From Embiotoca jacksoni (taxonomy: Eukaryota > Chordata > Actinopteri > Embiotocidae), in contig JAKOON010000005.1 of the NCBI GenBank assembly GCA_022577435.1, forward strand, positions 17,927,224 through 17,991,223: a DNA stretch of 64,000 bases, given 5' to 3'. The first letter of the stretch is position 1. The number at the start of each line of letters is the position of its first letter. Both the position numbers and the translations under genes were made by a program. Below, piece by piece: positions 13,883 through 27,100 of the stretch. Under the pieces are notes generated by a model, which worked only from the letters and a program-made list of their open reading frames with translations, did not search any database and was not told where the DNA came from.

Positions 13883-14160
13883 CGTTAGGGCGAGTAGATC
13901 ACCGCGGGCTAGCCCATACAAAAGCCTCCTACCGTCTCATCCCTGCCTTTGTGCGACCGGCTGCAGCTTCACAGCGCTCGTGGCTCCATCGTCACCGGTG
14001 CACGCTAGGCGCAGTGTCCGCTCGGCGAGCCGCGCAGTCGGGCAGAGAGCTGCAGTAAAGCACGGCGGCGGAAGAGATGATTATTACTCTGTCAGACACA
14101 CACACACAGACGCAGGAGACAGATCCTGGTGGATGACCCGGATGTGAAGCCTGAAGGAGG
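13883..14160 (-). promoter_or_regulatory. magi2: magi2 5'UTR / CpG-rich promoter block
   Basis: The DNA just upstream of the magi2 start is GC- and CpG-rich (for example near 13965-14075), in contrast to the AT-rich surroundings, as is usual for CpG-island promoters of vertebrate neuronal genes. I see no convincing TATA box. A short CA tract sits at about 14097-14108. The transcription start was not determined. Confidence 0.5.
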
Positions 14161-15036
14161 GGGGAGATGAATGGTTCTGGTTCGGCGTAAAGGGACGGAG
14201 AGGAAGGGAAATAACACAGGAGGCGCTTCACTCTTACTACACTGCCAGGGGCGCTTCCTCAGGCTCACTGCGATCACACAGGCGATGACATGTAGGACGA
14301 ACCACAGTTTACACTGCATGATATGGAAACTTCACCCTACAGGAGCTATTGGCATGCAAGAAATAAGATAGATTTTAAGATGACTTTTATTGTTGATTGG
14401 AGTCTTAGCATTGCAGAATACTTTCAACTACACCATAAAATAAAATTCGGTGTGAGAGAAACGACTTTATATGAGAATATTCCCCTTTCTAAAAATGGGC
14501 ACAAAGCTGAATTACCAACACAGGCAACAGCCACAGGGGCCCCAGACCCTCAGGGGCCCTGGAGGCTGCAGGTTCATCAGATTGTGATAATTACTGTGAA
14601 TTAATTACAGGTTGTTCTTTTTTAAACACTGCACAGGTACTTATAAACTGAAAATTGCCTTAAGGCAACACGAGCACTATAATCCTGAGGACCCATCTTG
14701 TTCAGGGGCCAGTTTAAAAGCCTCCATTATATCAGGTTTTATTGAGACACTACACTGACACTTAATGCAGGCATCGGATATAAATCACGAGGCGCAGAAT
14801 TGTCCAATATATAGGTTTAATTCCCCCGAGATACTGGCCTGGAGAAAGAGTAAGAAATAATGGGAGGTCAGTAGAGGCCCAGCACGGTTCAGCCATAAGA
14901 CCTACTTTTGAGTGAGTCCTTGGTCTTTTTACTGTCATATACAATTGGTCAAAATCCATCTTTATAATTTTACTGTATTAACATTTGGACAGTCCTTTTT
15001 TTACTGTGTTGTAATGTAAAGTCACATTCAGCTGCT

Positions 15037-15037
<1 letters not shown>

Positions 15038-15065
<28 letters not shown>
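15038..15065. repeat. Poly-T run (28 nt)
   Basis: Uninterrupted run of 28 T. It could be the A-tail of a minus-strand retroposed element, but no recognisable element body adjoins it. Confidence 0.95.
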
Positions 15066-15071
<6 letters not shown>

Positions 15072-15297
15072 CCCCCTATTTACTTTGGTAACAGTTACAT
15101 AATTGCCACGATGACATAAATCCAAGTCCAAGATAAAATGACAAATCCTTTTGTTGCCATTATTTTTTCATGGCTGCGCGGCTTTCCGAAGTGGGTGAAG
15201 TAAAGTTTAATTTAAAATTTAATGCATAAATCAAGAGCTGCTCTTACTGAGGCTGACGGTCCCTCTTACTGCCACTCTTCCTCCTCTGAATGTGAGC

Positions 15298-15339
15298 TTG
15301 TTTGTTTGTTTGTTTGTTTGTTTGTGTGTGTGTGTGTGT
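15298..15339. repeat. Compound (TTTG)n-(TG)n microsatellite
   Basis: About six TTTG units pass directly into TG repeats. Confidence 0.95.
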
Positions 15340-16400
15340 ATGAGAATGTTTTTAAGGACATGCGTGGGCTTTTGTAATGTGAGTATCCTGCCTACAAAAC
15401 AACATTACTGTACTCTGCCCCCTGACTATCTGCAACCAGTAAATAATCCATGAAGAGCCGTGGATCCACTTTGACTGTCACTTTATTTACTTCAGTGTCT
15501 TGGCATTTAGGTCACACTGCATGTTCGGGTTACAGCAAATGCTTTTGACAGTAATTCTGAGCAGATGATGATGTAGACAAGATTCGTTTTGAAGACGAAC
15601 CACCACACTGGGGAAAAAGGATGGGCATAATCCAGAAAACTGGCCGGATTAGGAGATTATACACCCAGAGGGGAAATGAATCCCTGTTTGGTTTTATTTG
15701 TTCCTCTGCTGGTAGATGTCAGAACTGCAGCGTCAAGAGGCCTGTGTGGACTGAAACATGCTGCAGTTCAGGGTTAAGGAAATAAGGCAGTCTCATAATG
15801 TGTTCACTCCAACTCATTTAAAGCGACTCACTAATTTATGAAATCAGCAAATAATGCCTTCAAAGAGAAAAGAAATCTGGCACACTGTGGCTTTTTTTTT
15901 AATTTATTTTTTTTAAGTATTTTATGTGTGGCTGTGATAAATCATGCACTAAATATTTGTTTGGTGCTCATCTAGCTATATCTGGATCAGAGTATTTCAC
16001 TATTTTGGACCTTCCTTTGGGGATACAAGTGTGATAGAAGAAAGAGAAGAGCCATCAGCTGTCGAAGCTTTGAGTTGGATCGTCTAAATTTGGAGTCGCT
16101 TAAAGCAACTCGTCGCCACTTTAAGATTTTCTCTTGACAGTAAAGTACAGCAGCCGCAGCTCTCGGTGGCTACGAGCAAACATGGACACAGCTTCAGTGT
16201 AAGAAGGAGTAGGAGGAGCACTTAACAGCCTTGTAATTAACTCCTTTGGCCTGAGTGTCATTTTGAAGATGACTTGGTGAGAACGTGTGCCTTATTTTGA
16301 TCAGCTGCAGCAATGTCATCAAGTCTTCTGCCAGGATATTAATAAACAGTTAAATACTTGTATTAGCTGTGGATCTGTGGACCAAAAGCATCCACAGAGG

Positions 16401-16401
<1 letters not shown>

Positions 16402-16459
<58 letters not shown>

Positions 16460-16484
16460 TATATAGATATATAGATAGATATAT
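16402..16484. repeat. (AT)n microsatellite with GATA-like interruptions
   Basis: A pure AT tract to about 16455 is followed by ATAGATAT-type variants. Confidence 0.95.
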
Positions 16485-18599
16485 TTACACTGGGCGGGGG
16501 AGGCAACAGAAAGATAAGGATATTACTTTATATCATCATTATGACAGAACGTATAATGAGCCTTCTAAAGCAGATTGCCAACAACAGAAGGCAAAAATAC
16601 AATAACACGAGGCAATCTGCGCACTCAGAGGGGGAATTTCAATAGACCTTATATATGGATTTAGCTCACTGCCTCCCTCATTGACTCTCTGCTTTGTGCA
16701 CTTGCTGTTAGAGAAGAAGACGCACACTAAGTTGTTTTTACTGCTCAGCAGAGACAGGGGCGAGTGAGGTCACCTTCACACACCCCTCTCAGCTTAATCT
16801 TTAAAACAAAAAAAAATTATCCACAGATGTGCGAGAGCTGAAAAACGGAAAACAGACTGGGCAGCTATCTAATGTCTACTGAGACAATAACAACGTTGGG
16901 AAGATATTTAAAAGTTTAAAATTGTAAACAAAAAAACACAGTGGCATCTGTGAAAAAAACAGAGGGTGTGCAGGACTGGAGCAGCAGTTAGAAATCCGAT
17001 TCACACACACACACAGAATAAGTTAATTAGACTGAATGGCTTTAGGGAATTGGCAAGTAAATCACGTTGGCTTTTCCTCCAAGCTCACAATGAGATTTAA
17101 TTATGAAGTGAAACTTGTGATGGCAGAGTACACCTGTACTCCAAACCAAGCCCCAAACACTCCCTCACCGGTGGAAACTCAAAATCAGCTGATATCAGCA
17201 GATCTGTTGTGATATCAGTGTCATTTTATGAGCTCCAAAAACACATTCAAACCTGAACTAATCAATATTTTCATCTTAAAGCCACTACAATTTATATTTT
17301 CATGATAACAATGTGCTCATATTGACGAACCTACAGAGAATACTTACTTGAATCTGCAGCTTCCCTCAGCCTCACAGAGTTGCAGCTCATCGCTCAGATG
17401 TCTGGCTGCAACTTCACCGCTCACACCGCTCTCATTGTGTCATTTTCGGCCACAGCAGCAGCTGTTCTCAGTGAAAAAGCTCTAACAAGCCACTGTGCAC
17501 CACCTGCTCAGCACCAAACAGCAGACAGACACAGTGAGAGACCAGCTTGTGGACATCGTGGAGCATTTAGCAGCTAAAGAGACAGATATTTCCCTCAGAA
17601 GTGAGTGGAAACCAAAAACAGAGCTGAAAGGAGAATGTGTTTTGGACCTACACTCATCAGCAGAACAAAAACATGACACAAAATGAATTATGTCATGCTT
17701 TACACATACAGCTCCATAACTGCTGCATATGTAGATGTTTAGATTACAGATCACTGTGCTGCCCCGAAGTGGCTGAAAACAAAGATAAATAATTTGACTT
17801 GTTTATTCCCTTTCTTTGCTGAAATTTAAAGGAGACGCTCTGAATGCTAATATGAAGTGATTACCAGCTGCTTCATGAATCTGCACAGCAGCTGGTCTGA
17901 CTGTCTAGAGGTAACAAAATCTGCCTACCAACACCTCTTTGTCACTAATTAATCTGCATGTCTTTGATTGTGTAATCCACACAAAAAACAAAGCATAAAC
18001 ATGCTTTACTTGGGTTACGTGCACAACTGTTTCTTGGACTGGTAGAATAGACTGGTGGAGTGGTTAGATGCTGATAAGGAGGATTTTGGTTACAGCTAAG
18101 GATAGGCTAAGGTGGCCACCATAGCTGTAACTACTCATTCAACATGCAAACATGCGTGTATTCTTATCAAACAAGGAAGTGTAATTCTTAAAATATTTAA
18201 CTATTCCTTTAATGAAAATGTGTTTGTTGCCTGCACCGAATTTATAGTCCAAAACATCAATATCAGCAAAATCCAGCCTCATTCGGGCTACGACCCTCGT
18301 ACACATGCACACATTATTATCATTCGATAAAAACACACACTTATCACGTGTCCTAGTCCTTTCAGACGTCTCCTTTTATGCTGCAAGAGCTGCAACCTGT
18401 TAAACTGCAGATCAAATATGAGCTGGTCATTACCCTCACAGTTATCAAAGAGTGTCTTCAGACGAGATGTTCTGGTTTGGATTCCTTCCGTTTTGACTCG
18501 GCTGCAGTGAAGTTCTGTTTAATCACCATCTTTTTCACCATTTCCTCCACCTCGTACCTTCATTTCAAAATGGCTTCATATTCACACTGTTTGATCTCG

Positions 18600-19080
18600 C
18601 TGTGAGGGCTTTAGGGATTAGCTAAATGACTCTGCAATTAGCTTTTAAATCACACAATGCCTCCCAAAAATAGTGTCCTCTCAGCTAATGCCTAATCATT
18701 GTGCTTGAGCAGTGAAGGCTTAGCTAAGTCTGCAAGACAGGAGTCAGCCTTGGCACCGCGTATGACCCATTTGTAGGATGTTAGTTGCCATCTTCTTGAT
18801 GTCTATTAAATACATAAAAATAATTTTTTTTAAAAGGCTGGAATATGACAGTTGTTCTGATAATCCCATCATCATCTCTAAATTAATTATTTTGATCAGC
18901 TCATGAATGCAGGAAAGAAAATGTGAATCACTTTCTCAGTCTAGTTCAACATTAATTAGTCCTAATCTTGGGGCCTTTCCAGTGAAGATTTTATATGAAA
19001 GGCCATGCATCTTAGTCAGAAACAATCTATGTTAATTATATTAAAACTGGTGATTAGATTTCCCTCCACTGTCTCTTTTA
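18600..19080. promoter_or_regulatory. Candidate conserved non-coding element(s)
   Basis: Two stretches (18600-18760 and 18840-19080) lack simple repeats and long open frames. They are dense in homeodomain-type TAAT/ATTA cores, several of them paired. This texture is typical of ancient vertebrate enhancers near neuronal genes such as magi2. This is a judgement from sequence texture only; no alignment was possible. Confidence 0.25.
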
Positions 19081-19934
19081 TGAACATCAAACAGCCATCA
19101 AGTCTTGGTCACTACATGTAGTTACTGATTGTGTCCACTAGAGGGAACTATTTACTACTATTTCTAATAATAAAAGTAATATGCAAATGATACATGTATT
19201 TTTTTGTTCTATTATTTTTAAATGTGTTTTAACGTCTTAACCCGAGGATAACTTTCTGACTTAAGCACTGCTGAATTTTTTTGGCCGCATCTCACTGCCT
19301 TCTAAAGTGAGAGTAACTGCTCTTAAGTGAACCTTGAGTTTAAAACTTTATCACACGAGAAATTTGAATGTTTACGAGAGAAAAATAACCATTTAAAGAC
19401 CTCTGCAGTTAGTGTGAAAGATGCTGTGTATAGAAATAGATTATCAATGAAATGATCAATCATACAAGTTGCACATGTGATTTAGGAGGAAAGATCTTTG
19501 TTGTATGGCTGCACCTGAATATATACATTGTGTTTTAGTCTATAAAATAGTAAAAAAAATTAAATCCATGTAAAAATGTATAGAGTCCATGCTGAAATCT
19601 TCAGACTGCTTCCTTTTCTGACCAACAGCCCAAAACCTAAATATGTGATTTACAATATAAACCACAGAAAAACACAAATACTCACGTTGAGGAAGCCAGA
19701 GGCAAAGAATGTTTCATATTGTGTTCTTGAAAAAAGCCCACAAAATGGCTGCAGATGAATCTTCTGTCAAAATCAACTGTTTCAGCTCTACTTCTGCAAC
19801 ATAAGTATTTCTCAAGGGGCCATTTAGAGTTCAACATTTTTTCCTTTTAGAAAAACAAAACAAAACGACAATCACAAAAGACGAGAAGAACTTGCTTGTT
19901 GCGTAAGTTGCCGTGGTTTCACCACAGCAGCTCT

Positions 19935-19940
19935 TTTATT
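19935..19940 (-). terminator. gnai1: Candidate gnai1 polyadenylation signal (AATAAA)
   Basis: TTTATT on the plus strand reads AATAAA on the gnai1 strand, about 1.19 kb past the stop codon. That would give a 3'UTR of ordinary length for a GNAI gene. Other signals may be used. Confidence 0.3.
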
Positions 19941-20085
19941 AGCAAAATCATGGAGATTAGTCCACTAACGTCCCCATCCAATGGAAACGGAGAGTTGGGG
20001 TCTGTGGGGCGGGGAGGGAATATGTAACTTGAAACCATCACAGATCCTAATCAATAACAGTGCACTTGTACCCAGCCAGCTGTCG

Positions 20086-20115
20086 GTCTGTCTGTCTGTC
20101 TGTCTGTCTGTCTGT
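20086..20115. repeat. (GTCT)n microsatellite in probable gnai1 3'UTR
   Basis: About seven perfect GTCT units. On the gnai1 RNA strand it reads as AGAC repeats. Confidence 0.93.
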
Positions 20116-20372
20116 TGATGCACTGAACGCAGATCTATTACGTAGGTCCTACTGTCTGCTACAAGGCCACCATTGGCATCCTCTTTTCAAAGCTTCTCTT
20201 TCCTTCATGATTCAATCAGGAATGTTTGCAGTAGCGCACCGACAACGTGCGCCAGTTAATTTGAGAGGAGCTTCTTTTTTGGTCGCTTAGAAAAATAAAA
20301 ACTTTGAAAGAGGATGACAAGTAGAGGAATAAAGTCCCTTTTGTTTTATATTGTGTATACACCAATCCATCC

Positions 20373-20430
20373 ACGCGCACACACACACACACACACACGC
20401 ACGCACACAGGCACGCGCACACGCACAGGC
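20373..20430. repeat. (CA)n / CACG-rich tract in probable gnai1 3'UTR
   Basis: CA repeat interspersed with CG steps (GCACGCGCAC). It reads as a GU-rich tract in the gnai1 RNA. Confidence 0.9.
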
Positions 20431-20761
20431 ATTTGGCCTCAATCAAAACAAAGCACTCGCTCATCGCACGCATGCAAACCACCTATCGGAGAGAGTTTCC
20501 TCACAGCTCTCACAGTATGTCAGCGTCAGAGTGAGTTGGTCTACAGAGTGACTTGGTCTTTCTTGGTTTGTACAAAGAGGCAAAAATGATGCAACAATGA
20601 AAACAGCCAGAAAAATAAGATAGTATGGACTCAGGGGACTTGGGCAGAGTTGATGGTCGCATCTACATAAACCTAAGTCAACAAAAAGGAAAACACTGCA
20701 ACTAAGGCATGCAAGGCACGAGCAACTACAAACATAAGACAAAACGTGTTCTCTCATGGAC

Positions 20762-20778
20762 AAAAAAAAAAAAAAAAA
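20762..20778. repeat. Poly-A run (17 nt)
   Basis: Uninterrupted A run, a U run on the gnai1 RNA strand, inside the probable 3'UTR. Confidence 0.9.
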
Positions 20779-21125
20779 GAAAAGCAAAGGCCCCCCCTTT
20801 TTATATAAAAATTAAAAATAATGATAAGAAGGTAAAACAAGCACATTTTAAAAACCGTGAAAAATCCCTGGCCATAGACAGTTGTACAAATATTTTACAC
20901 AAAATGTTTTCTCTACACACCGTCTTTAAAACTTTTAGAGATGAACATAAGTTAATAAGAGGTTAAAAGTGACATTCTCCATGAAGTTTCCTCCACTTGA
21001 ATAAAGTCACCCAGTAAGCCGGCCAGCAGGCTGCCTGAACACAAACAAGAAGAAGAGACAAAACGATTAGAGGAGAGAAACGAAACATGGCGCCCAGCTC
21101 GTCGCTGAAGCAGTAAACGTTACCT

Positions 21126-24100
21126 TTAGAAAAGGCCGCAGTCCTTCAGGTTGTTCTTGATGATGACGTCGGTGACGGCATCGAACACAAACTGCACGTT
21201 CTTGGTGTCGGTGGCACAGGTGAAGTGGGTGTAGATCTCCTTGGTGTCCTTTCTCTTGTTCAGGTCCTCAAACTGGCACTGAATGTAAGCGGCTGCCTCC
21301 TCGTAGGTGTTAGAACCTAAAAAAGGGCAAAGGAGACATTACATTACATTACATTTCATTTAGCTGACGCTTTTATCCAAAGCGACTTGCAATAAGTGCA
21401 TTTCAACCATGAGGGTACAAAACCCAGAACAACAGGAATCAAGAAAATACAATTTCTTCAAGACAGATTTGTTGTTCGATCTTTTCATCGTAAAACGGGA
21501 CAAAATAAAAACGTTTTACTGTCAAACTAAATACTTAAAATGTAGATGACTTATAGGCCGAAATGTCTGATAAGACACCAATTATCTGTACGTTAATAAG
21601 TCGTTTTATGATAATAAATGTTTTGAATATACATCAAGTATCACAAAACACCACATTTTGTTGAAAAGAGTGATTTAGTACCGTGGTTTCATAAAGTTTG
21701 GGGGACTCACAAGAAACCGATTAAAAAGCAGGGTCAAAAATCAAAGCAGCAGGTGTCTTAGATATGCTGACTCACCCCACCTGCTACATGCCCGCTTCTC
21801 CTAAACACGACACTTCTATTTCAAGCGCACTTCTATTTTCAAAACTGTATATCGTCTCTCTGGGGAGGATACCTTCACAACCACAGAAGAAACCATACAG
21901 CTGTTTTCTTGGACTGGATTTTTACCGCTCACGACGAGTCAACTTGACTTTAAAATGGTTGGACTGAAGAGAGACTTAACACACCCTGTAAATACAGTCT
22001 CTGCTGACCTCTAGTGGCCGAGTTCCTCACCCTGCTGCCATGAGTAACACTTGCACTGCAAGACCTCAAAGTCCTCCGTCTAACCAGCTGAATTAATGGA
22101 CACGCCCCACGTCTGAGCTGATCTGGCTTCAAACTTTCAACCTCAGGAGAGCAGCTGATTTCAGCCTGATGTTAATGTACCTTTAAATTCTGTTCTAGTT
22201 TAACAAATACATTGTTAAAATGTTGAATATATTATTGGGGCAACGTGTTCCAACTTGTTTTCGTCTAACCTGGCTGCAGAATATTTATTTCGAAATGGAT
22301 TGACAAAACATTGCGAAACTTCGTGTGTGTTTGGACCATCACGACACGGATACATCTACGAGTTATTGGTGAACCTGACAAGGACATATTGTTTAAACAG
22401 CCCACACAGTTCAAGAGCAGAGCAGAGAGGAGGCTGAAACAATATGCGTGTCAGCCGCAGAGACCTACACACCTTCAAGAGGCCACAAAAGGAGGATTGA
22501 ATCTCTTAAACTGGAGGACTAAATGTGAGCAAGTATGTTCTGAAGTCTAAATGTAAACATTTCTAAAAAAAACATTTTGTGTGTACAATTTTTAAGTGCT
22601 AAAAGGATTATTCAATTTATTGTGACAGCGTGAATTCATTTGTAGAAAATGATGTTATTCTGGGCGCCTCTAGAAAATGACTTTTATCATCTTGTTTGAA
22701 CATTTCTAAAACCTTTTAAGACCGCGACTTAAACTGGATGAATGAAGACATCTTTAAAGGAGGTCCTACTACATTCATTTCCAGGTTTTTTATTTTTCTT
22801 CTGGGACTCCACTAAAGTAACTTTCCATGATTCCCCAGTTCAAAATTAAAATCCTTGTTGATGTTATACTGGCAGCCATTCATCGTATTTTCTGTCTGAA
22901 ACAAGCCATTAAATCCAAATAGTCAAATATCAGTCGAATAGTTCCCAGCAAATAGGAGATCATTTCTTTGCTTGAAATGCATATCTGTAGTCCAAACATT
23001 TACCAAGAAGACTGTGATCTGTTGGTTTGGAATATGTTCACTTAATGAGCATGTTGTGATATGATTATTAGCGACAGACTGAGCGTGATGATGCGTGACG
23101 AGTCGACGTTAACTCATTGCGCATCATGTGTTCACAGCAGACTGAAGCATCAGCTTTTTTTTCTCAAAGGAATACTTTTACATACGTTTACCTCATTATT
23201 TGAAACTTAGGCCACGTTTCATATAAACATCCATCATTGTGTCATTACATACTTGCACAGTATATGACAGAAAATACTGAAAAATAGGTCCCCCTTAAGA
23301 TCAAAGGATGTGTAGACAGCCTTATAAATTGGGTCACTGCTGTCCCCCCCCCAAGAACTCCCAACGTACTTGGCCGGACCTTAATGGCTTATTTGCACCG
23401 GCGGCATACAAAGTACAGTATTTGCATGTACAGAACACCTGCTCTGCATACAGGTGTTTGCGTACGTGACTCTCTCTCTCTCTCACCTGCGTATTCTGGG
23501 TAGCAGATCGTAAGAGGGCTCTTTTTGATCTTCTCCTCGAACAGGTCTTTCTTGTTGAGGAAGAGGATGATGGAGGTGTCTGTGAACCACTTGTTGTTGC
23601 AGATGGAGTCGAACAGCTTCATGCTCTCGTGCATTCGATTCTGAGTGAGAGGAGAGACGCACAATGTTAACCGCCCCGAGAGGCGGCGGCGGGTAGAGCA
23701 TGTGGAGGTCAGCCGGGTCTTACCATCTCCTCGTCCTCAGCCAGCACGAGGTCGTAGTCACTCAGAGCCACGCAGAAGATGATGGCGGTGACTCCCTCAA
23801 AACAATGGATCCACTTCTTCCTCTCTGATCTCTGGCCACCTACATCAAACATTCTGGGATCAGAAAAACACTCTGGTAAATAACTGGAACACACGAACCA
23901 ACCCATCTTCCACTCAAACATGTGGCCGTCCTGCTGACGTCTTTTTCGGCAGGTGCTGGGAGTAGTCAAAACCTTTCAGGAAAAAGAAAAAGTCAGCTTA
24001 TCGATTAATGTGTATTTAAAGAAACGGGGAGAGCTGGGTCGACCTCCATCAAGCTTGCCACCCCTTTATTTGTCAGCATTTTTCATGAATGTGGCTAATT

Positions 24101-27100
24101 AGCATATGTAAGAGAGTGCTGGGGTCAAATTACATTATATTTTTTGTCTAATATGATGCTCCCTGAGCCAAACTAGGTGATTATAGAGCCATAAATTTGT
24201 GCTGTGACTTGGACACGCGACACACTACATGCTGGTCACTGGGTGTGTTTCACACGTGCTACTACCAGTAACAAGAATGTCAACAGTGATGTAGATAAGT
24301 TGCAGTGTGGGTTGTCTATACTTTATATTATTATACCTTGTGTGCAGAAGGAATACATTCAGCTCCAATTGGTCAAAATCACTGACGCATTGTGCAAGTT
24401 GTAGAATGATGAGAGAGAAGGTCAAAAACAATTCTGACATTCTAGGCAATGGTCGTCTTCAACTATCATACAGTACATGACATAAAACGATGAATTGTCG
24501 TGCCTGAAGGTCATTTTCTGTCCCAGTGCCCTACATCTTTCTGGTCACACTATTCTCTTTGTTTTTCTTGTTTCTTTTTTTTGTTTGTTTATTCAGATAG
24601 TGCAGTTTAGATAAACAGGAAATGCTGGGAAAGAGAGCTCAGGAATGACATCCAGGAATCAAATCAGAATTTTCAACCGGCCCAAACAGCCGCGACCGAC
24701 AACACCACCAGACATATTTGGATCAGTGAAGGCCGGGTGACGGAGGAGAACAGAGCACCACCGGGCTTTGTGTAACCAGGGTTCAGTCACCGGTGGTTTT
24801 TATACTCACTTGAAGTGCAGGTCCTTGAAAGTGAAGTGTGTTTCCACAATACCAGTAGTTTTGACTCTGGTCCTCAACACATCCTGTTGGGTGGGAACGT
24901 AAGCGCCGTGGGATATCCTGTCCAGGTCATTCAGGTAACTGTAGGAAGAGAAAAATCAACAACAAAGAGAGCGATTGACTACAGATTAAAAACAATTAGG
25001 TGAACAATGACAGCTATTCTGCCAAGTACAGTCCCGTGCTAGTTACTGCATGTGTGCCAGTACTCACTATGCTGCAGAGTCGTTGAGCTGGTACTCTCGG
25101 GAGCGGCTGAAGCAGGCTTGAACTCCGCCGTCCTTCCACAGCCGCTGGATGACCCCGGCCAGTTCACCGGTCATGAAGCCCTCTTCTGCTGAACCCGCCA
25201 GGACAAAGAGCTGCCGGGCGTCGTCCTAACGAGACAAACCAGTTGAATAACGGGCAACTTTTTCCAAGCGTGTGCCTTTTCCAGCCACGAGTTCATTAAC
25301 AGGAAGAATGTGAAGGTGAAGAAGGTTTGTGGGGCATGTATTGCCAAAGGAAACAAAAGATTTATGGAGTATTGTTTTGCACATTTGTAGTTTCATTTGA
25401 AAAATGTAATTAGACTTTGGTGTAACTGTATTAATCCCAAAGGAGTGTATGAAGGGATGTCATTGTTTATGAAATTATACCAGCATCCCTGTTTGAACAA
25501 ATAAAGTGTTTCAGTCATTTTAGCCACGATACTTTGTAAAAAAAAAAAATTCTATTTTAAAAGCACCACACTGCCGGAGGGTCAGTGGAAAACGTACCAA
25601 TCTGCAGGAGCACAAAATGAGTAAAGAGAGGCTTTGGGTTTAAAAGTAGTCACGATGACAAAGCCAGGCTAGTCACGCTGACACAATGACTAACTCTTTT
25701 GTTATGGTAGAAAAAAAGAAAAAGATTTCCAAATAAAACAGGACTCTTGTTTTAAATGAAACACTCATGCCTGCACTCACATATTTGCAGCATCTGATAA
25801 TGATACACAACACTTGAGCTAAAACGGTAAACCGACGAGCACAAAGTGTCAGAAAATCAAGAATAACAGAAATGTTTCGGCCAAAAATTGACAGTCAGCA
25901 TTTTTGTCCATAAAGAGTACTTTTAAACAGACTGTTTCAACTAAAAGGACACATGGACGCTCCTCATTACAGTGAGCTTTAATAAATCGACTGATATCAA
26001 ATACAGACGAGTTTTATCTGACCGGTTGCAGAAAGAGGGAACACGAAGAAAACTGTTGAGCAGAAAATGGTAGCAGCCGTTGTCCTTACGGCACTGAGCT
26101 ATAAACAAGAAGAAGAGTGAAAACGCCAGGTTTCACTCACTGCTCTGGCTGGATCAGCGAAGTCAATCTTGAGGCGTCCCATGGCTCTGATGATGGCGAT
26201 AATGGACTGGATGGTGTTGCTGTAGACCACGGCCTTGTACTGCTTACACTCCTCCTCTGAGTAGCCCGCTTCATGGATGATCCTGGCACACAAAGACAGG
26301 ACATGAGCGGGAGCTTCTTCTTTTTTTTACCACAGATTTGTTTCTTAAACTGATTAGTTTAAGTTTGGTGGTAACCGAGTTTAGTCAAACAAAGGGAGGT
26401 GTCGGCCCAACTTTGCTTTGGAGTACAAAGTGGATTAAATATAAACATAGATTATAATTTAATCATTTGTTCAAATGTTGATCATTTGTTAGATAATTAT
26501 TTTAACATGGGTTTTTACTTTATTTATGCAAGAGATTGAGGGTAATATCAAAATCTGCAACAACTGTTTTCGGCCACAGAGTGGTGCAGAGTACATCGCG
26601 TAGTGACTTTTTACAGCATCTTCCACTTCCTCACGTCCATCAGCTGCTTGTAACTGTGAAACATGTCATTGTAAGAAGACATTATAACTGCTTTAAAATC
26701 TTTGGATTTATTTTTTTTTGAACCAATTTATTTTGAAATGTGATTGTTTAATTGAGTCAATTTGTATAAAAATGTTCTGTACTTATTTATTGCTCCAATA
26801 TCAAAGCTTTTAGTGACATATGAGAGAAGAAAATAGGATTGTGTCCCATACAGTCCCTATTGACTACATGGTGCACTATAAACAGATCAGCCGCAGCATT
26901 AAAACCATCTGTTCCTATTTTGTAGGGGCGCCTCATGCTGCCAAAACAGCTTTGAACCGTCGAGGTGTCGACTCCACAAGACCTCTGAAGGTCTCCCGTG
27001 GCATCAAGCACCAAGACATAAGCAGCAGATCATTTAAGTCTTATAAATTGTGAGGTTTGGCTTCTATGAATCTGATTTGTTGTTCCAGCATATCCCACAG

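Larger units (their letters stand above)
14200..19930. other. Intergenic region between magi2 (5' end) and gnai1 (3' end)
   Basis: No coding exon was recognised. The region holds a 28-T run (15038-15065), a (TTTG)n-(TG)n tract (15298-15339) and a (AT)n tract (16402-16484). It also has several quiet AT-rich stretches with TAATTA-type motifs and almost no simple repeat (about 17030-17120, 18600-18760, 18840-19080). Those stretches look like candidates for conserved regulatory DNA. Open frames here are short and unrecognised. Confidence 0.6.

Noticed and set aside
13586..13888. Plus-strand frames over the magi2 exon
   Set aside because: Antisense of the PDZ-encoding exon, which has the family start, PDZ motif and a correct donor on the minus strand.
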